From Paulinella micropora (lineage: Eukaryota > Cercozoa > Imbricatea > Euglyphida > Paulinellidae): DNA of 57,500 nucleotides. Both the position numbers and the translations under genes were made by a program. The stretch spans positions 1 to 57,500 of the forward strand of contig WBZZ01003109.1 in assembly GCA_019918135.1 (NCBI GenBank), read 5' to 3'. Under the pieces are notes generated by a model. That model was not told the DNA's origin, did no database searches, and worked only from the letters and a program-made list of their open reading frames with translations. Below are positions 8,707 to 18,896 of the stretch, piece by piece (within the stretch, counting starts at the first letter, position 1; the number at the start of each line of letters is the position of its first letter).

Positions 8707-10266
8707 ATGCCTACACAACACGGAGGCGAACTAGATTTTAGCAGGACTGACTACATCAGTGCTTCTTATCGCTTGAATAAGCTTACACCTCGTGAGGGTT
8801 CTTCTAGTATCACTATAACTACCGCAGGAGGACAGGAAAGCAACTTTGACCTTATTAGTCGCCCATTTAACTTGGCTCGCTCTGTTTTGAGTTTTACTTA
8901 TGCTCCTGCTGCGAAGGCGGCGAACTACAATAAATGCTTTATGGACTGCTTGGCACCAATTAGGCAGATACAATTGATTACCAGAGGCGGTGTTTATCTG
9001 TGCGACATTAATGAAGTCGGCAATATTAGCAAGATGATTTGGAAACCCGAAACCTCCATTGATGATTTACTCGCTTTGGAAAACCACGACGACAACTCTG
9101 GTGCTGGTTGTATGCTTCAAAAGAACAACACAACAAACGGGGCGGGTTTTAGTAATACCGCTGCGACTGAAAGAAAAGTTAGCTTGCTTGATGCTATCGC
9201 TCTAAAAGCAGACGGAACGGCTTTGACCGCTGTTGGTGATACTAGCACTGGCGACCGATCGGCGGCGATTACTACTCGTATTACCGAAGTTATGACTTCA
9301 TATCAAACTAAGATGCGGGCTTACTTAACTCAACCAGCAACAAATGCTCGCAGACACGATGATAGTTTAATCGCAGCAGCAACTGGCACTCTTAGTGTTG
9401 TTAATGTTGCGCACAATGAGGCTAAGTATTTCTCAGGAGGAGCTATTCAACAACCCGAACCGATTATCAATGTTAAGATTAATCTTGGAATGCTTTACAA
9501 TACCATTTTCGCTCTGGATAAAACTATTATGTTTCCAGAAATTTTGACTATGCGGATTGTTTGGCAACAGACACCCAAAATCTTTTATTACAACGATGAC
9601 CCTCTTTCTACTGGTGGAGGCACTGTTGCGGCGGCGGATTTAAGTGTGGCCGTCACTAACCTCAACCTTTTCTTAGCTGTTGAAACCAATCCCGATGTTA
9701 TCCAATCAATTCAGCAGAAGATTATGAGCCCCGAAGGTATGAGCTTCAACATTGATTATTCTTATTTGTATAAAAATACGGCAACTTCAACTTCTCAAAA
9801 TGTTATCCTTAGATTTGACAGAGGCCACGGACGGCGAATTAAGAAGATTTATCACTCTGTGTTTAACGGAACCGAAAATAAGAACACTGCCTACGACAAT
9901 AGCAACCTGCTTGGTGCTAAGGTCCAAACATTTTACACCACACTAGACGGAGCACGACAGCAGGAATTTAATGTTGATTGTCAAACTGGAAAACTAGAAG
10001 ACTATATGTATCTTAAACCGAAGTTGGAAGGCTCGTCTTTGATGAATAGCAATGTTTATCAATACAACTGGTTTTGGTGCGATAGCTTTGACAATACTCG
10101 CCCTCTGTGGAGCAAGGACCAAAATGAAATCAGCGGATTATCCCTAGACACCGAGCGACGATGGGAGTTTATCGCAACCGTCGTGAGTGCCACCTACAAT
10201 CACTATACATTTGTGGTCACTCAGCAAGAAGTAAATGTTAAGAATGGCACCATTACTAGGACCTAA
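8707..10266 (+). CDS. Major capsid protein, double jelly-roll type
   Basis: 519 residues, intact. I chose the ATG at 8707, just after the 5' hairpin; an upstream in-frame codon at 8683 lies inside the hairpin and is unlikely to be used. The protein starts MPTQHGGELDF, with a GG-X site at residues 6-7. Features such as FDLISRPFNLARSVLSF near the N-terminus and PEILTMRIVWQQTP in the middle, the length, and the place between the penton-like gene and the fibre-like gene all fit PLV major capsid proteins, which form pseudo-hexameric capsomers. Fold is inferred; no structure prediction was run. Confidence 0.8.
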   Translation: MPTQHGGELDFSRTDYISASYRLNKLTPREGSSSITITTAGGQESNFDLISRPFNLARSVLSFTYAPAAKAANYNKCFMDCLAPIRQIQLITRGGVYLCDINEVGNISKMIWKPETSIDDLLALENHDDNSGAGCMLQKNNTTNGAGFSNTAATERKVSLLDAIALKADGTALTAVGDTSTGDRSAAITTRITEVMTSYQTKMRAYLTQPATNARRHDDSLIAAATGTLSVVNVAHNEAKYFSGGAIQQPEPIINVKINLGMLYNTIFALDKTIMFPEILTMRIVWQQTPKIFYYNDDPLSTGGGTVAAADLSVAVTNLNLFLAVETNPDVIQSIQQKIMSPEGMSFNIDYSYLYKNTATSTSQNVILRFDRGHGRRIKKIYHSVFNGTENKNTAYDNSNLLGAKVQTFYTTLDGARQQEFNVDCQTGKLEDYMYLKPKLEGSSLMNSNVYQYNWFWCDSFDNTRPLWSKDQNEISGLSLDTERRWEFIATVVSATYNHYTFVVTQQEVNVKNGTITRT

Positions 10267-10333
10267 TGAACCTTTTTTAAAAAAAAGCTTCACCAAAAAA
10301 ATTAATAAAAATTTTAGATTTATTTTTTTGATA

Positions 10334-10396
10334 ATATAGGAACTCTAACAAAACATTTTTTGAGGTCGTAGGTGGTTTTTGAAAAAAAGCACCTAC
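10334..10396 (+). promoter_or_regulatory. Promoter box and 5' hairpin with compensatory change
   Basis: ATATAGGAACTCT (10334-10346), then GTAGGTG (10368-10374) pairing with CACCTAC (10390-10396), two bases before ATG 10398. Relative to GTAAGTG/CACTTAC at 3181 and 8672, both arms changed together, so pairing is kept. Confidence 0.65.
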
Positions 10397-10397
10397 T

Positions 10398-11647
10398 ATG
10401 AGCCACCAAAGAAATTTAGTTGCCCAAAATCCAGGCGGAGACTTCGTAAATGTCAAAGTCGGGTATGATGGATATGTAGGGGTCAAAATATGAAAACCGC
10501 CTTTGGTGAAGCATTAACCAGTTCATTAACACCAGTATTACAGGAAATCTTTCCATATACTATCAATACAAGGGTATGGACGAAAACCGAAACAAAATCA
10601 AGTGTGTCATTTTTAAATAATATGGCTGAATTAAAAACAACCGCAGATATTACTTCTAATGCCGTTATGGAAAGCAAAAGAAAAATAAAATACAGAACGG
10701 GTATGGGTGTTTTAGCCCGCTTCACTGCCTTATGGACTACTGATGAAACTAAGGAATATATATCATTTATTGGTATAGGCGATACCGCACTACAAAATGG
10801 ATTCTACTTTTATAAGGATGGTGTGGTTGGTTTCTGTATAGCACACGCGAAAGGAGGTGTTGTTTCCTATATTCAACAAGCGAACTGGGATGACCCATGT
10901 GATGGAACAGGCGATATGCCGCTCTTGGATTTGACGAAGGGAAATGTCTTTCAAATTCAATTTCAGTATTTAGGCTTTGGGGCTATTAAGTTTTCAATTG
11001 AGAACCCCAACACAGGCGAATTCCAGCAAGTCCATATGATTAAGTATGCGAATGCCAACACGGGTGTCAGTCTGCGGAATACAACTCTTCCATTTGTTGC
11101 TAGAATGAGAAATGATGCCGATACAGGAATACAAATATTGAAAACGGCTAGTTGTAGTATGTTTATTGAGGGAGCTAACACCGTTAATTCAAGCATATCT
11201 AACGAAGCGGAAGGAAGTGAGCCAGCGAGCACTACTGAAAGCCCAATTCTTAGCATAAAAAATAAATCGCTTTTTAATGGCGGTGCTACAAATTATTCAA
11301 TTGTTTATCCATCTCTTGTGAGCATATCAAACGAAGATACCAAAGTTAATATAGTGAGGATTGTGAAAACAACTGGAACACTTACGGCGGAGAACTTTGC
11401 TGATATTGATGCTACAACTTCAATCGTGTCAAAGGATACCGCCGCGACTGCTCTTGGTGGTGCCACTATAACGGATGTCATACTTAAACTTTTTGTTAAT
11501 GCTACTTCTAGCCAGCTTATTGACCTGCGAACTTACGACATACAACTCGCACCTGGTGAAAATCTAACATTTTTACAAAAGTCTGTCGCGACTGCTAATA
11601 ATGGAGGAAATGTGAGTGTTATCGTTAATTTCTTAGAAGACCAATAA
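10398..11647 (+). pseudogene. Fibre- or spike-like virion protein with a frameshift near its start
   Basis: Translation from ATG 10398, the start set by the hairpin, gives 31 residues (MSHQRNLVAQNPGGDFVNVK...) and a TGA at 10491-10493. The TGA overlaps an ATG at 10490 that opens 385 residues in another frame. The two parts read as one protein: the short part has the NP-GG-DFVNVK element and the long one begins KTAFGEALTSSLTPVLQ, a continuation seen in phage-like structural proteins. A one-base change or slippage near 10480-10490 therefore seems likely; ATGA reinitiation is the alternative. The body is beta-rich with no known catalytic motif. It follows the capsid gene, so a virion surface role is inferred. 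Confidence 0.6.
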
Positions 11648-11692
11648 TTATTTATTTTTGTAATATTTTTCTGAATGATAATATATATAATA

Positions 11693-12334
11693 ATGTTTTA
11701 CAGTCGTAAGTTGTATTTTGTGGGTGGTAGGCGGTTTCTAACAAAAGCATCTATCAAATCCTACATAAGAAGAATGATAAACGAATATAACGATGGTGAA
11801 GTGCTGAACCAAGAAGATAGCAATTTCGTGCGCGACCTAATAACCCATCACCCTTGTCTAAAAAATGGCATCATTGATGTTGAAAGTAATTTGACCACGG
11901 GTAGAAAACACTTTCGTGTAGATGGTAAGCCGTTTTCGTGGAATTGCTGTGTTGACCTTATAGGCCTTAGCAAATTGAAAAAAATGGCGAGAGTGATAAA
12001 AGAAGCAAGCAGGAATACAATAAGACCGCAAATACAAGAATATCTTGACATCGTGGCTATTGATGTATTCGTAGAACCCAGATACATATGCGAAATAAGT
12101 GGCGATATATATGAACGGGTTGATGTCCACGTAGACCACCATTTTGACCTTATACAATTCAAAGATATCCTTCAACAATACCTTGAAGTAAATAGAGAAT
12201 TAGAAGTTGAAGACTGTTTATTGAAAGAACCGCATTTTACTAGGTTTAGCGAATTCCACAAACAGAAAGCAATACTGCGAATTATAAAAAAAGAAATAAA
12301 TATTAGAGGCAAAATGTATCTCATTCGTCAATGA
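11693..12334 (+). CDS. DUF3223 (DCL-like) protein with an HNH-like segment
   Basis: 213 residues from the ATG at 11693; an ATG at 11675 is possible, but it would put the TATATATAA box inside the gene. The first ~90 residues fit DUF3223: a helix SIKSYIRRMINEYNDGE, then NQEDSNFVRDLITHHP, then GRKHFRVDGKPFSWNCCV. The C-terminal part has HVDHHFDLIQFKDILQQYL and a helix ending near the C-terminus; it looks like the HNH-like partner sometimes found next to DUF3223, but I cannot point to a full HNH site. Function is unknown. The last 7 bases overlap the convergent gene on the minus strand. Confidence 0.6.
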   Translation: MFYSRKLYFVGGRRFLTKASIKSYIRRMINEYNDGEVLNQEDSNFVRDLITHHPCLKNGIIDVESNLTTGRKHFRVDGKPFSWNCCVDLIGLSKLKKMARVIKEASRNTIRPQIQEYLDIVAIDVFVEPRYICEISGDIYERVDVHVDHHFDLIQFKDILQQYLEVNRELEVEDCLLKEPHFTRFSEFHKQKAILRIIKKEINIRGKMYLIRQ

Positions 12335-12606
12335 AGGTACTTTTTCAATTCGTCTTTATTACTACACCACGGCTGACGAACTAACCATTCAATGTATGGC
12401 TTGTCAATCTTTGCGATGTCTTCTATTTTTTTGCCCTTGTATTTCCCAAAATGAAATGTGTCTTTCGGTTGAGCATTTCTCATTTCTTCAATCGCTTTTA
12501 TTTCGTCGTGTATTACCTTTTGAACATCGGCAAGAGAAAACGATTTATTTTCGCTTTCAATTGATAGTTGTTGGAACTTCTCGCACAGTCTAGTTAGGGT
12601 GGACAT
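12328..12606 (-). CDS. Small protein with exonuclease X C-terminal-like domain
   Basis: 92 residues. The second half reads FHFGKYKGKKIEDIA, then YIEWLVRQPW, close to the small domain at the C-terminus of bacterial exodeoxyribonuclease X, which also occurs alone in phages and large viruses. The N-terminal half is a helical leader. No exonuclease catalytic domain is present, so this is probably a nucleic-acid-binding or adaptor domain. It is convergent with the DUF3223 gene (7-base overlap) and divergent from the lipase gene, with about 50 bases between starts. Confidence 0.55.
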   Translation of the reverse strand: MSTLTRLCEKFQQLSIESENKSFSLADVQKVIHDEIKAIEEMRNAQPKDTFHFGKYKGKKIEDIAKIDKPYIEWLVRQPWCSNKDELKKYLH

Positions 12607-12659
12607 AGTAGAGTGGTGTATATAGTAGGCAGGAAAAAAATAAAAATTAAATATATAGA

Positions 12660-13355
12660 ATGACTGAGTGGATAAAGTTCGTTAAGGCTTACTCTGCTAA
12701 GCATAACATAACCTATGGTGAAGCATTGAAAAAAGCTGGTAAGGATTATAGGAAACAAAAGGGGGGTAATGCGGATTTATCAGAGGATGTCTATTTGTCG
12801 CGGTCAGATAGAAAAGGGGCTGACGGATGGAAGCCAGTCGCTAGCAAAGAAAAATCAACCGTATATGAAAAAGATGGTAAAGCTATTGTCGCATTTAGGG
12901 GGAGTGCGGATAAGCGAGACTTACTCACCGATGTAGCATTGGTGAAGGGTGTATTGAAAAGAACACCGAGATACAAAGAAGAGCAGAAGCTGGTTGATGA
13001 AGTCATAAAGAAATATGGTAAGGATAATGTAGAGCTGACGGGTCATAGTCTTGGTGGAACAATCGCAAAAGACCTGAGCCGACAGACTGGTGTAAGGGCT
13101 ACCACATACAACAAAGGCAGTAGCACGAAGGACCTCATTGAAGGAGTTCTTGATAGAGTAGCGGTTAAAGTAAATCCAAAAGGTAAAAGGGCAACACGAT
13201 CGAAGCTGACCACAAACTACCGAACAGCATTTGACCCCGTATCGTTAATGGGTGCTACGGCGGTAAATACTAAGCTAGTGAAGCCGACGAGGGGCGTTCA
13301 TACGATAAGAAGCTTCAAAGGTAAAGGAGCCAAAAAAATATACCTTTATGATTAA
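12660..13355 (+). CDS. Class 3 lipase-like alpha/beta hydrolase
   Basis: 231 residues. Nucleophile elbow GHSLGG at about residues 127-132 (Ser catalytic), preceded by VAFRGSADKRDLLTDV, the oxyanion-loop region of lipase class 3. Asp and His partners are probably in FDPVS (about residue 190) and VHTIRSF near the end. The N-terminus has a short basic helical module (WIKFVKAYSAKHNITYGEA...YRKQKGG) of a kind common in virion proteins of large viruses, ending in a GG-X site. PLV and virophage lipases are thought to act on membranes at entry or exit; the activity is inferred here. A TATATAG box touches the start. Confidence 0.8.
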   Translation: MTEWIKFVKAYSAKHNITYGEALKKAGKDYRKQKGGNADLSEDVYLSRSDRKGADGWKPVASKEKSTVYEKDGKAIVAFRGSADKRDLLTDVALVKGVLKRTPRYKEEQKLVDEVIKKYGKDNVELTGHSLGGTIAKDLSRQTGVRATTYNKGSSTKDLIEGVLDRVAVKVNPKGKRATRSKLTTNYRTAFDPVSLMGATAVNTKLVKPTRGVHTIRSFKGKGAKKIYLYD

Positions 13356-16300
13356 TTAAGTTTAAAACCGAGCGGGATGCTATCGTTGTCGTTAATAAAC
13401 TCACGACCCGCCCACTTATTCTCATTAACTTGTTTTTTAACATTCGCCATATGTAGAATGCTAAAATGTGGGATTTGTTGCTGTTTGCTGTTTCTGTCAA
13501 TGTGTATTTTTTTCATTTGAAATTCCCTAACATTTTCAATGCTTTCGCCTCTATCCATCTTATTATATACATCGTAGTTGAGTTGATTAGCATTTAAGCC
13601 TTTACCCCTAAAATGGAAATATCGTTTAACTCCATTTTCTGCTGTTTCTATTATGAACCCCTTTTGAAATATGTTTGAGGTCGTTTTTGGTCATACCAGC
13701 GGTGAAAGCATCTTGGGTTGTAAATTCTAACATATAAAGTTTAGGAGCTATCCACACACCTTTTATAATCTTACATCCATCGCCCAAGTCGTCGCTTATA
13801 CCGCCCAGTTTTTTATTGCCCATATTCTTGATATACTTGGCACATCTCGTGTGGATTTGTAGGCTGTCCGTATCGGTATAATAGAAGTCGTCTTCAATGG
13901 TTCCGTTCGGGTTGGCTTCCTTAATATAATTATACATAATGCGGCGGCTATATGCTAGTATGAATGCCCCATAATGTGTCGGCTTGGTTATGCTGCTCTC
14001 TAATAAGATTGGATTACGAGGAAGACCCGATATGTGCCATAAATCTTTTCCTTCTTTATCAGTAAATTTAACAATGTCAGTTATTTGATTACTGTTCCAG
14101 AATTTCCAGTAATCTTCATTAGTTTGTATATATGCTGTTATTGAAGGTATCGGTCTCTGTATCATCTTACCGTATAGGCTATTCATAAACAGTTTAGCGA
14201 GAAGATATTGCGGACTACCTTTCTCCGCATTTTCCTTTGCCTTAAACATATCGTCTATGTATTGTTTGAAGACACATTCCGATTTGGCAGTGTAGTATCC
14301 TTTATGTATATGAACCGTATAACCTTCGGCCACCATATCCTCAATATCTACACTCGTTAGCCATTGGTCCTTCATATCTTCTAGTCGCCATTTAAGGGAG
14401 CCCATACGGTCTCGCTGTCCAATCCTTGAATGGAGTATGTTTTTTGGTGAAATGTAGTCAAGGTTGTAAATACCGATTTGAAGGTTTCGTGGGTCAAATG
14501 GTCCGATTGTTTCCAGTATGTCGCCAACCATAAAAGCTAACAACATCGCGGTTGGATACAAAGATACGACATCCGCATCTACAAGATAATCAACTATTTC
14601 ATCAAAGGTGATTTCTTTTTTTAGGTATCGCTCATATTGCTTAGAAATAAACCGCCTCTTAGATAAATAAGTTCTGCCTCCGATAACGGCTTTTCTAAAT
14701 GCTCGTTCCTGCTCAACTGTTGGAAGTCTTACTTCATATTTGTTATCTACATATTTTTTCCATATGTTGAAAGCGAGACTTGAAGTTGAAATTTTTGAGG
14801 TTAGATTGACTTTATGAGTTTCAAATATCGGAGTGTTTAACTTATCGTATATTTCTTTCAAACCCATAACATCATTTTTAAGATAGGTCAGACAGTCCTG
14901 CTTCATCTTTTCTTCCATATCCTCCCACGGTCTGGCTGAGTTGTGGTCAAAGTCGCCTTTACTACATTCACATCCCATACTTTCAAGATTTGCTTTAAGA
15001 CTTCCCTGAGTGTGCTTTCTCAGGTCCCACATCTTAACATTTTCAAAGTGTAAGATAATAATAGAGCCGTTGTTGATTTTTGACTCTTTGATTTTAATAC
15101 CCTTTTTAATTAATTCTTGGTGTATGAAGTAGTGGTCAAAGTTCGCTCCGTTAAAACCATTAACATATAGAAGGGGCGGTTTGTCCCCCTTTTTCTTCGG
15201 CACCCATCCTTCCTTCAACTTCTCGCCTCGTTCAATTAGTAAATCTACGAATTGGCTTATACAATCTTTACCAGCTATGTATTTAAAACCCTCCTGTCCC
15301 TGAGTATATCCGACTATGTAGCAGTCGTGGATATCGTAGCCTGCTGTAATGTTTGTATTTCTAAATGTTTCCAAATCGTAATGAAGGACCTGGTCGTTAT
15401 TCATTTTTTCTTCCTCTCTAAATTTAGTTATTAGGTGCCTTTTACCATTCTTCTTCAACATAATGTCCGCATATTTTTTCCTGTTAAGATTACATTTATG
15501 TTTATTGATATATATTCGCAGGCAGTCTTCACATTTCTTCTTGAATTGCTTAACCAATCCGTAGTAATGGTTTTTCTCCAAAAAGATTAGTTTGTCGGGC
15601 TCTTGTCCTTCTTCATTGGTGCTCGCGGTCTGCTTCATAAGTGGGTCTGTTATTTCATATGTCTTCCCTTCCTTCACATATTTTTCTAATATCTGGACCG
15701 CTATTGAAAATGGTATAGGTGAGTTTGGTGGAAGGTTGAATTCTGCTCGTATCTCATTACATTTCTGTTTATTCAACGGTTGAATATTTAGAATATCTCT
15801 ACATAGGAAGAATAGACAGTTGTTATTTCTGCTTGGTGGAGATATCTTTTTACCTTCTTGAACCTTCTCCTTTTTCTCTCTGGTGCCTTCATAGCATCCC
15901 CCGCCATTCTCTTAAACGAATGTTAGATAAACATATTGGATGGCTCTTTCATATCCATTCTCTCCTGCTTCAATGTTGTTTATGTTGAACTCGTTCAGAG
16001 CATCCATAAACTTTGTGTCATATTCGCGGAGTAAGAATGAATTAAAAGTTTTCTTCACAGAATAGTGGTCGTATCGTATATTAGCGGGAGCGGTGGTGTA
16101 TGTTATAGCTATATTGACATCCGCATTGTTGGTCATACCTTCCCTTCTCGCTCGTCGTATGGCGGGTATAAATATTTCTTGTTCCAAAGTGTCCGTATTA
16201 TAAAAACTTATATCCAAGTCCTTAAATTTGAAAGATAGAGAGTTTAGCCGTCTGTCTCTTCTAATGGTGTAATCGTGTGTCTTAAACTCTCGCCTCTTCG

Positions 16301-16397
16301 CCTCCCTTGTCTTAGTCTCGCGGAGATTTGCCTTGGCTTGAAGAAGTTGGACATATTGTTTGTTTGGTCTAGGTGGTAGAGGTGGCTTGTATGACAT
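13352..16397 (-). pseudogene. Protein-primed family B DNA polymerase, one stop and one frameshift
   Basis: Start at ATG 16397. The first 161 codons end in TAA at 15914-15912, but the same frame then stays open to 13626. The exonuclease site is YDLETF; polymerase motifs are DADVVSLYPTA (A), LFMNSLYGKM (B) and YYTDTDS (C), with the TPR-type inserts expected of protein-primed enzymes. Near 13665, at an AAAAGGGG run, the frame breaks; the expected C-terminus continues in another frame to 13352. Intact length would be about 1,010 residues. Catalytic residues are present, but the gene is split by the TAA and the indel, so it is a pseudogene or carries sequencing errors. It copies linear PLV DNA from terminal protein primers. 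Confidence 0.88.
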
Positions 16398-16538
16398 TGT
16401 ATATTGTGGAATAGATTTTTTAGTTTGGTATTAATCCCAATGATTTATATTATACTTGTGTTATTTGTTTAGATGATAATTATATTAATGTAAAAAAAAT
16501 TTTATTAGAAAAAATTAATTAATTACAAGTAATTAGTT

Positions 16539-16793
16539 TTACTGTATTTCAACTTCTACAACACTTTCCATTTTTTGTTTCTTTTTCATAGCATATCGTT
16601 CCTTCCGCCTCGCCGATATGGCTTCTTTATTCCTTTCGTAATATGAAACACCAGCCTTTCTATACATTTCTGGGTTTTTTAAGACATATCTTCTTGAAGC
16701 CTCGTAATGAGCTTTTTTCTTTTCTTCAACAGATGTATATTTAGCAGGTCGCCCTAACTTTACAGTGCCGACTGGTCCGCTTTGTGAAGGCAT
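16539..16793 (-). CDS. Small basic DNA-binding-like protein
   Basis: 84 residues, strongly basic. LGRPAKYTS resembles an AT-hook core (GRP). Two repeats of a Tyr/Asn/Glu pattern follow (RRYVLKNPE and SYYERNKE), typical of short helical DNA-associated modules in large viruses, and the end is rich in Lys and Val/Glu. Role unknown; with its neighbours it forms a minus-strand set (HIRAN, this gene, polymerase), probably early genes. Confidence 0.5.
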   Translation of the reverse strand: MPSQSGPVGTVKLGRPAKYTSVEEKKKAHYEASRRYVLKNPEMYRKAGVSYYERNKEAISARRKERYAMKKKQKMESVVEVEIQ

Positions 16794-16865
16794 ATTTCAC
16801 CAAAACCAAAACTGTTATATAATAATAATCATAATTATATAAATGAAAAATTAATTAATTACCTC

Positions 16866-17162
16866 CTACAACCAGATTGTGATTTGCATTCCGTAATTTT
16901 TGCCCAACCCGCCACCATATATTTTATAAGAAACTTGTCGCTTTTCCGTTATCTTTTTGGAAAGAGTTTCGGCTGTATGTTTTCCTATATATCCTAACTG
17001 CTTTCCTTCTTCTGTTTCCACCCTAATAGCATTTTTATCAAATTTATTTTCTGGTTCAGGAACTATGAAAACTTTGATTAGAGGTTTGCTTTTTAGATAT
17101 AACAAATTTTCCTGTCTTCCTCCAAATGATACCCCGACGACTTTTGTTGATAATGTTGGCAT
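16866..17162 (-). CDS. Stand-alone HIRAN domain protein
   Basis: 98 residues, nearly all one HIRAN domain: VVGVSFGGRQ at the start, VPEPENKFDKNAIRVE in the middle and QLGYIGKHTAETLS near the end. HIRAN domains bind 3' single-stranded DNA ends, as in HLTF, and appear alone in some viruses. Next to the polymerase gene, a role in replication or repair of PLV ends is likely. It is the last PLV gene before the base composition changes. Confidence 0.8.
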   Translation of the reverse strand: MPTLSTKVVGVSFGGRQENLLYLKSKPLIKVFIVPEPENKFDKNAIRVETEEGKQLGYIGKHTAETLSKKITEKRQVSYKIYGGGLGKNYGMQITIWL

Positions 17163-17395
17163 CTTTTTTATATAGTTAGAATTATATTTTTTTAAATGAT
17201 AATTAATTAAATGATAAATATTTAATTTCCTTCTTCCTGTTCGCTTATTTCCTTCGTCAATACCGGTCCTTCTTGATTTCGTCTTGATTTCTTCTTGATT
17301 TCTTGTTTGTTGATTTTTGGCGATTTGGTCCTAAAAGGCCGATTTCTTACAGGCATTGTAAAAAATGACTGTAAGAAAGCGGTAATCATCTTCTC
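17163..17395. other. PLV right edge: gene-free, direct repeats and a hairpin
   Basis: Short repeats of TTGATTTCTTC-like words run from about 17266 to 17320. A perfect hairpin follows: TTTCTTACAG (17343-17352) with CTGTAAGAAA (17369-17378), plus an inner CATT/AATG stem. AT-rich PLV DNA ends here. Whether this is the end of a terminal inverted repeat cannot be tested, as the other PLV end is outside the window. Confidence 0.4.
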
Positions 17396-18236
17396 TTGGC
17401 CTTGGGGTGTTCAGTTGTTACAGAACCAGGAAAAGTTGCATCTACACTCACGGCCCTGGTATTGAAAAAGGTCAGAACAGTACAATCTCTATCCTTTACC
17501 ACATGCTACGGAGTCGGCTGTGGAGCACTGACACTATGGCCGCATGGAAGCTCTTCATTGAGTTTGACGGAGGGGGCGAAAATACTGGCTGGGGTATGTA
17601 TGGCTTTATCAACTTCATTATCTGGGCGGGATGGTTTTTGCAAGGACAGACTCATCGAAATCTCCCACACCATGGGTTTTCCGGTGATGATCAGAAGTTT
17701 CGCACGATGAGACGAGGGTTAGGCACTACCTTTTTAACCACAAGCATCGCTCAGGCTTTGTTCAAGCTGCTTCGCGCGTTCACCAAAGACAAAGAACGTA
17801 TTGTCGTCTGTATCCTGATCACCAGTTATGACTGGGTGAATTTTTTTCACCATCATTGCATGAACAAGTACTTGAAGTACTGGAATCGTCCCCTGGCATG
17901 GCAAATCAACGCTGGAGTACCAGGCGATGGCAACAACGGCCTCCCCACGGCCAAGGTAAAGACTTTCGGAGACGGGCAAGAGCATTGGCACGGGGAAAGG
18001 GACCGACCAGACGGAGCTCCGATTAAAATGATGACCCGGGCTCCAGGTTTTCACTTTGCTCTCCTGTTAGTTGAAAAATCTAACTTTTATTTTATTTTGT
18101 TAAATAGCGGAAGGGACGCTGCCCAAAAAACTTCCTCCCGTAAAGTTTGCAGATCCAAAACTTCTGAAGGATGTTCGCAAGCTTGCGCAGAATTATTATG
18201 GACAGGAGGAGAAGGACCAGATAGAACATATGCTAG

Positions 18237-18288
18237 GTTGTAAATGTTTATTGTTATATTGTCATACATAACTGAAAATGTTTTATAG
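18237..18288 (+). other. Candidate 52-base intron
   Basis: GTTGTAAATG donor, TTTTATAG acceptor; removal keeps the frame between two open segments (18119 onward and 18289-19322). Confidence 0.6.
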
Positions 18289-18896
18289 GCCGCCCAGGCG
18301 CAGTTGCAGGCTTGCGCTTTGCAGGAAGCTACGGCGAGGGAGGCGAGCCTGGTTATCCAGGTCATATTTCCTGCACTGACAAAAACGATCAGAAGTGGTC
18401 AGTGAATGTTAGAGTGCTAGCAGATCTTCCACCGGACCCCTTTGCAGTCCCACCTGACAGGAAGGCAAAGATGATCGGTCTTTCCAAACTGACAGAGGAG
18501 GAAAGGCTAAACTACCCTAGAACTTACTTCCTCAGTGATAGCCAACCGCCAACACATCCTGCTTGGGTTGGAGGTAGAATGCTCTCAGCACAGCAGCGAT
18601 TAGAACAGGATTTAGCGTTTGAGGCAGCTGATGGTAGGTCAATGCCAGCATGGGAAAGAGTTGCATCCTTTCTTGCTGTCGCGTCAGATGAAAAAGCTTT
18701 TGGAGCGATGAGAGTGTTAGTGAAGGAGTTGGTAAGCTATCTTCGAGCACATGGCATAGCCTTTCGAAATACTGATAGAAAGCAGTTCAAACGTGCAGAA
18801 TTTGTGAGTGCAGCATGGGGGCACTTTCAAGTATGTGATTGCAGCATTGAACAAAAAGGAAAGGCTGCAGTGGGTGGTAGAGATAGTCTTGCTAGA

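Noticed and set aside
12540..12660. tRNA-like or riboswitch-like structure in intergenic spaces
   Set aside because: No clover-leaf or conserved core was seen; only simple hairpins.
1..17340. A complete PLV with integrase
   Set aside because: No integrase or left end in the window; the right terminal repeat cannot be proven.
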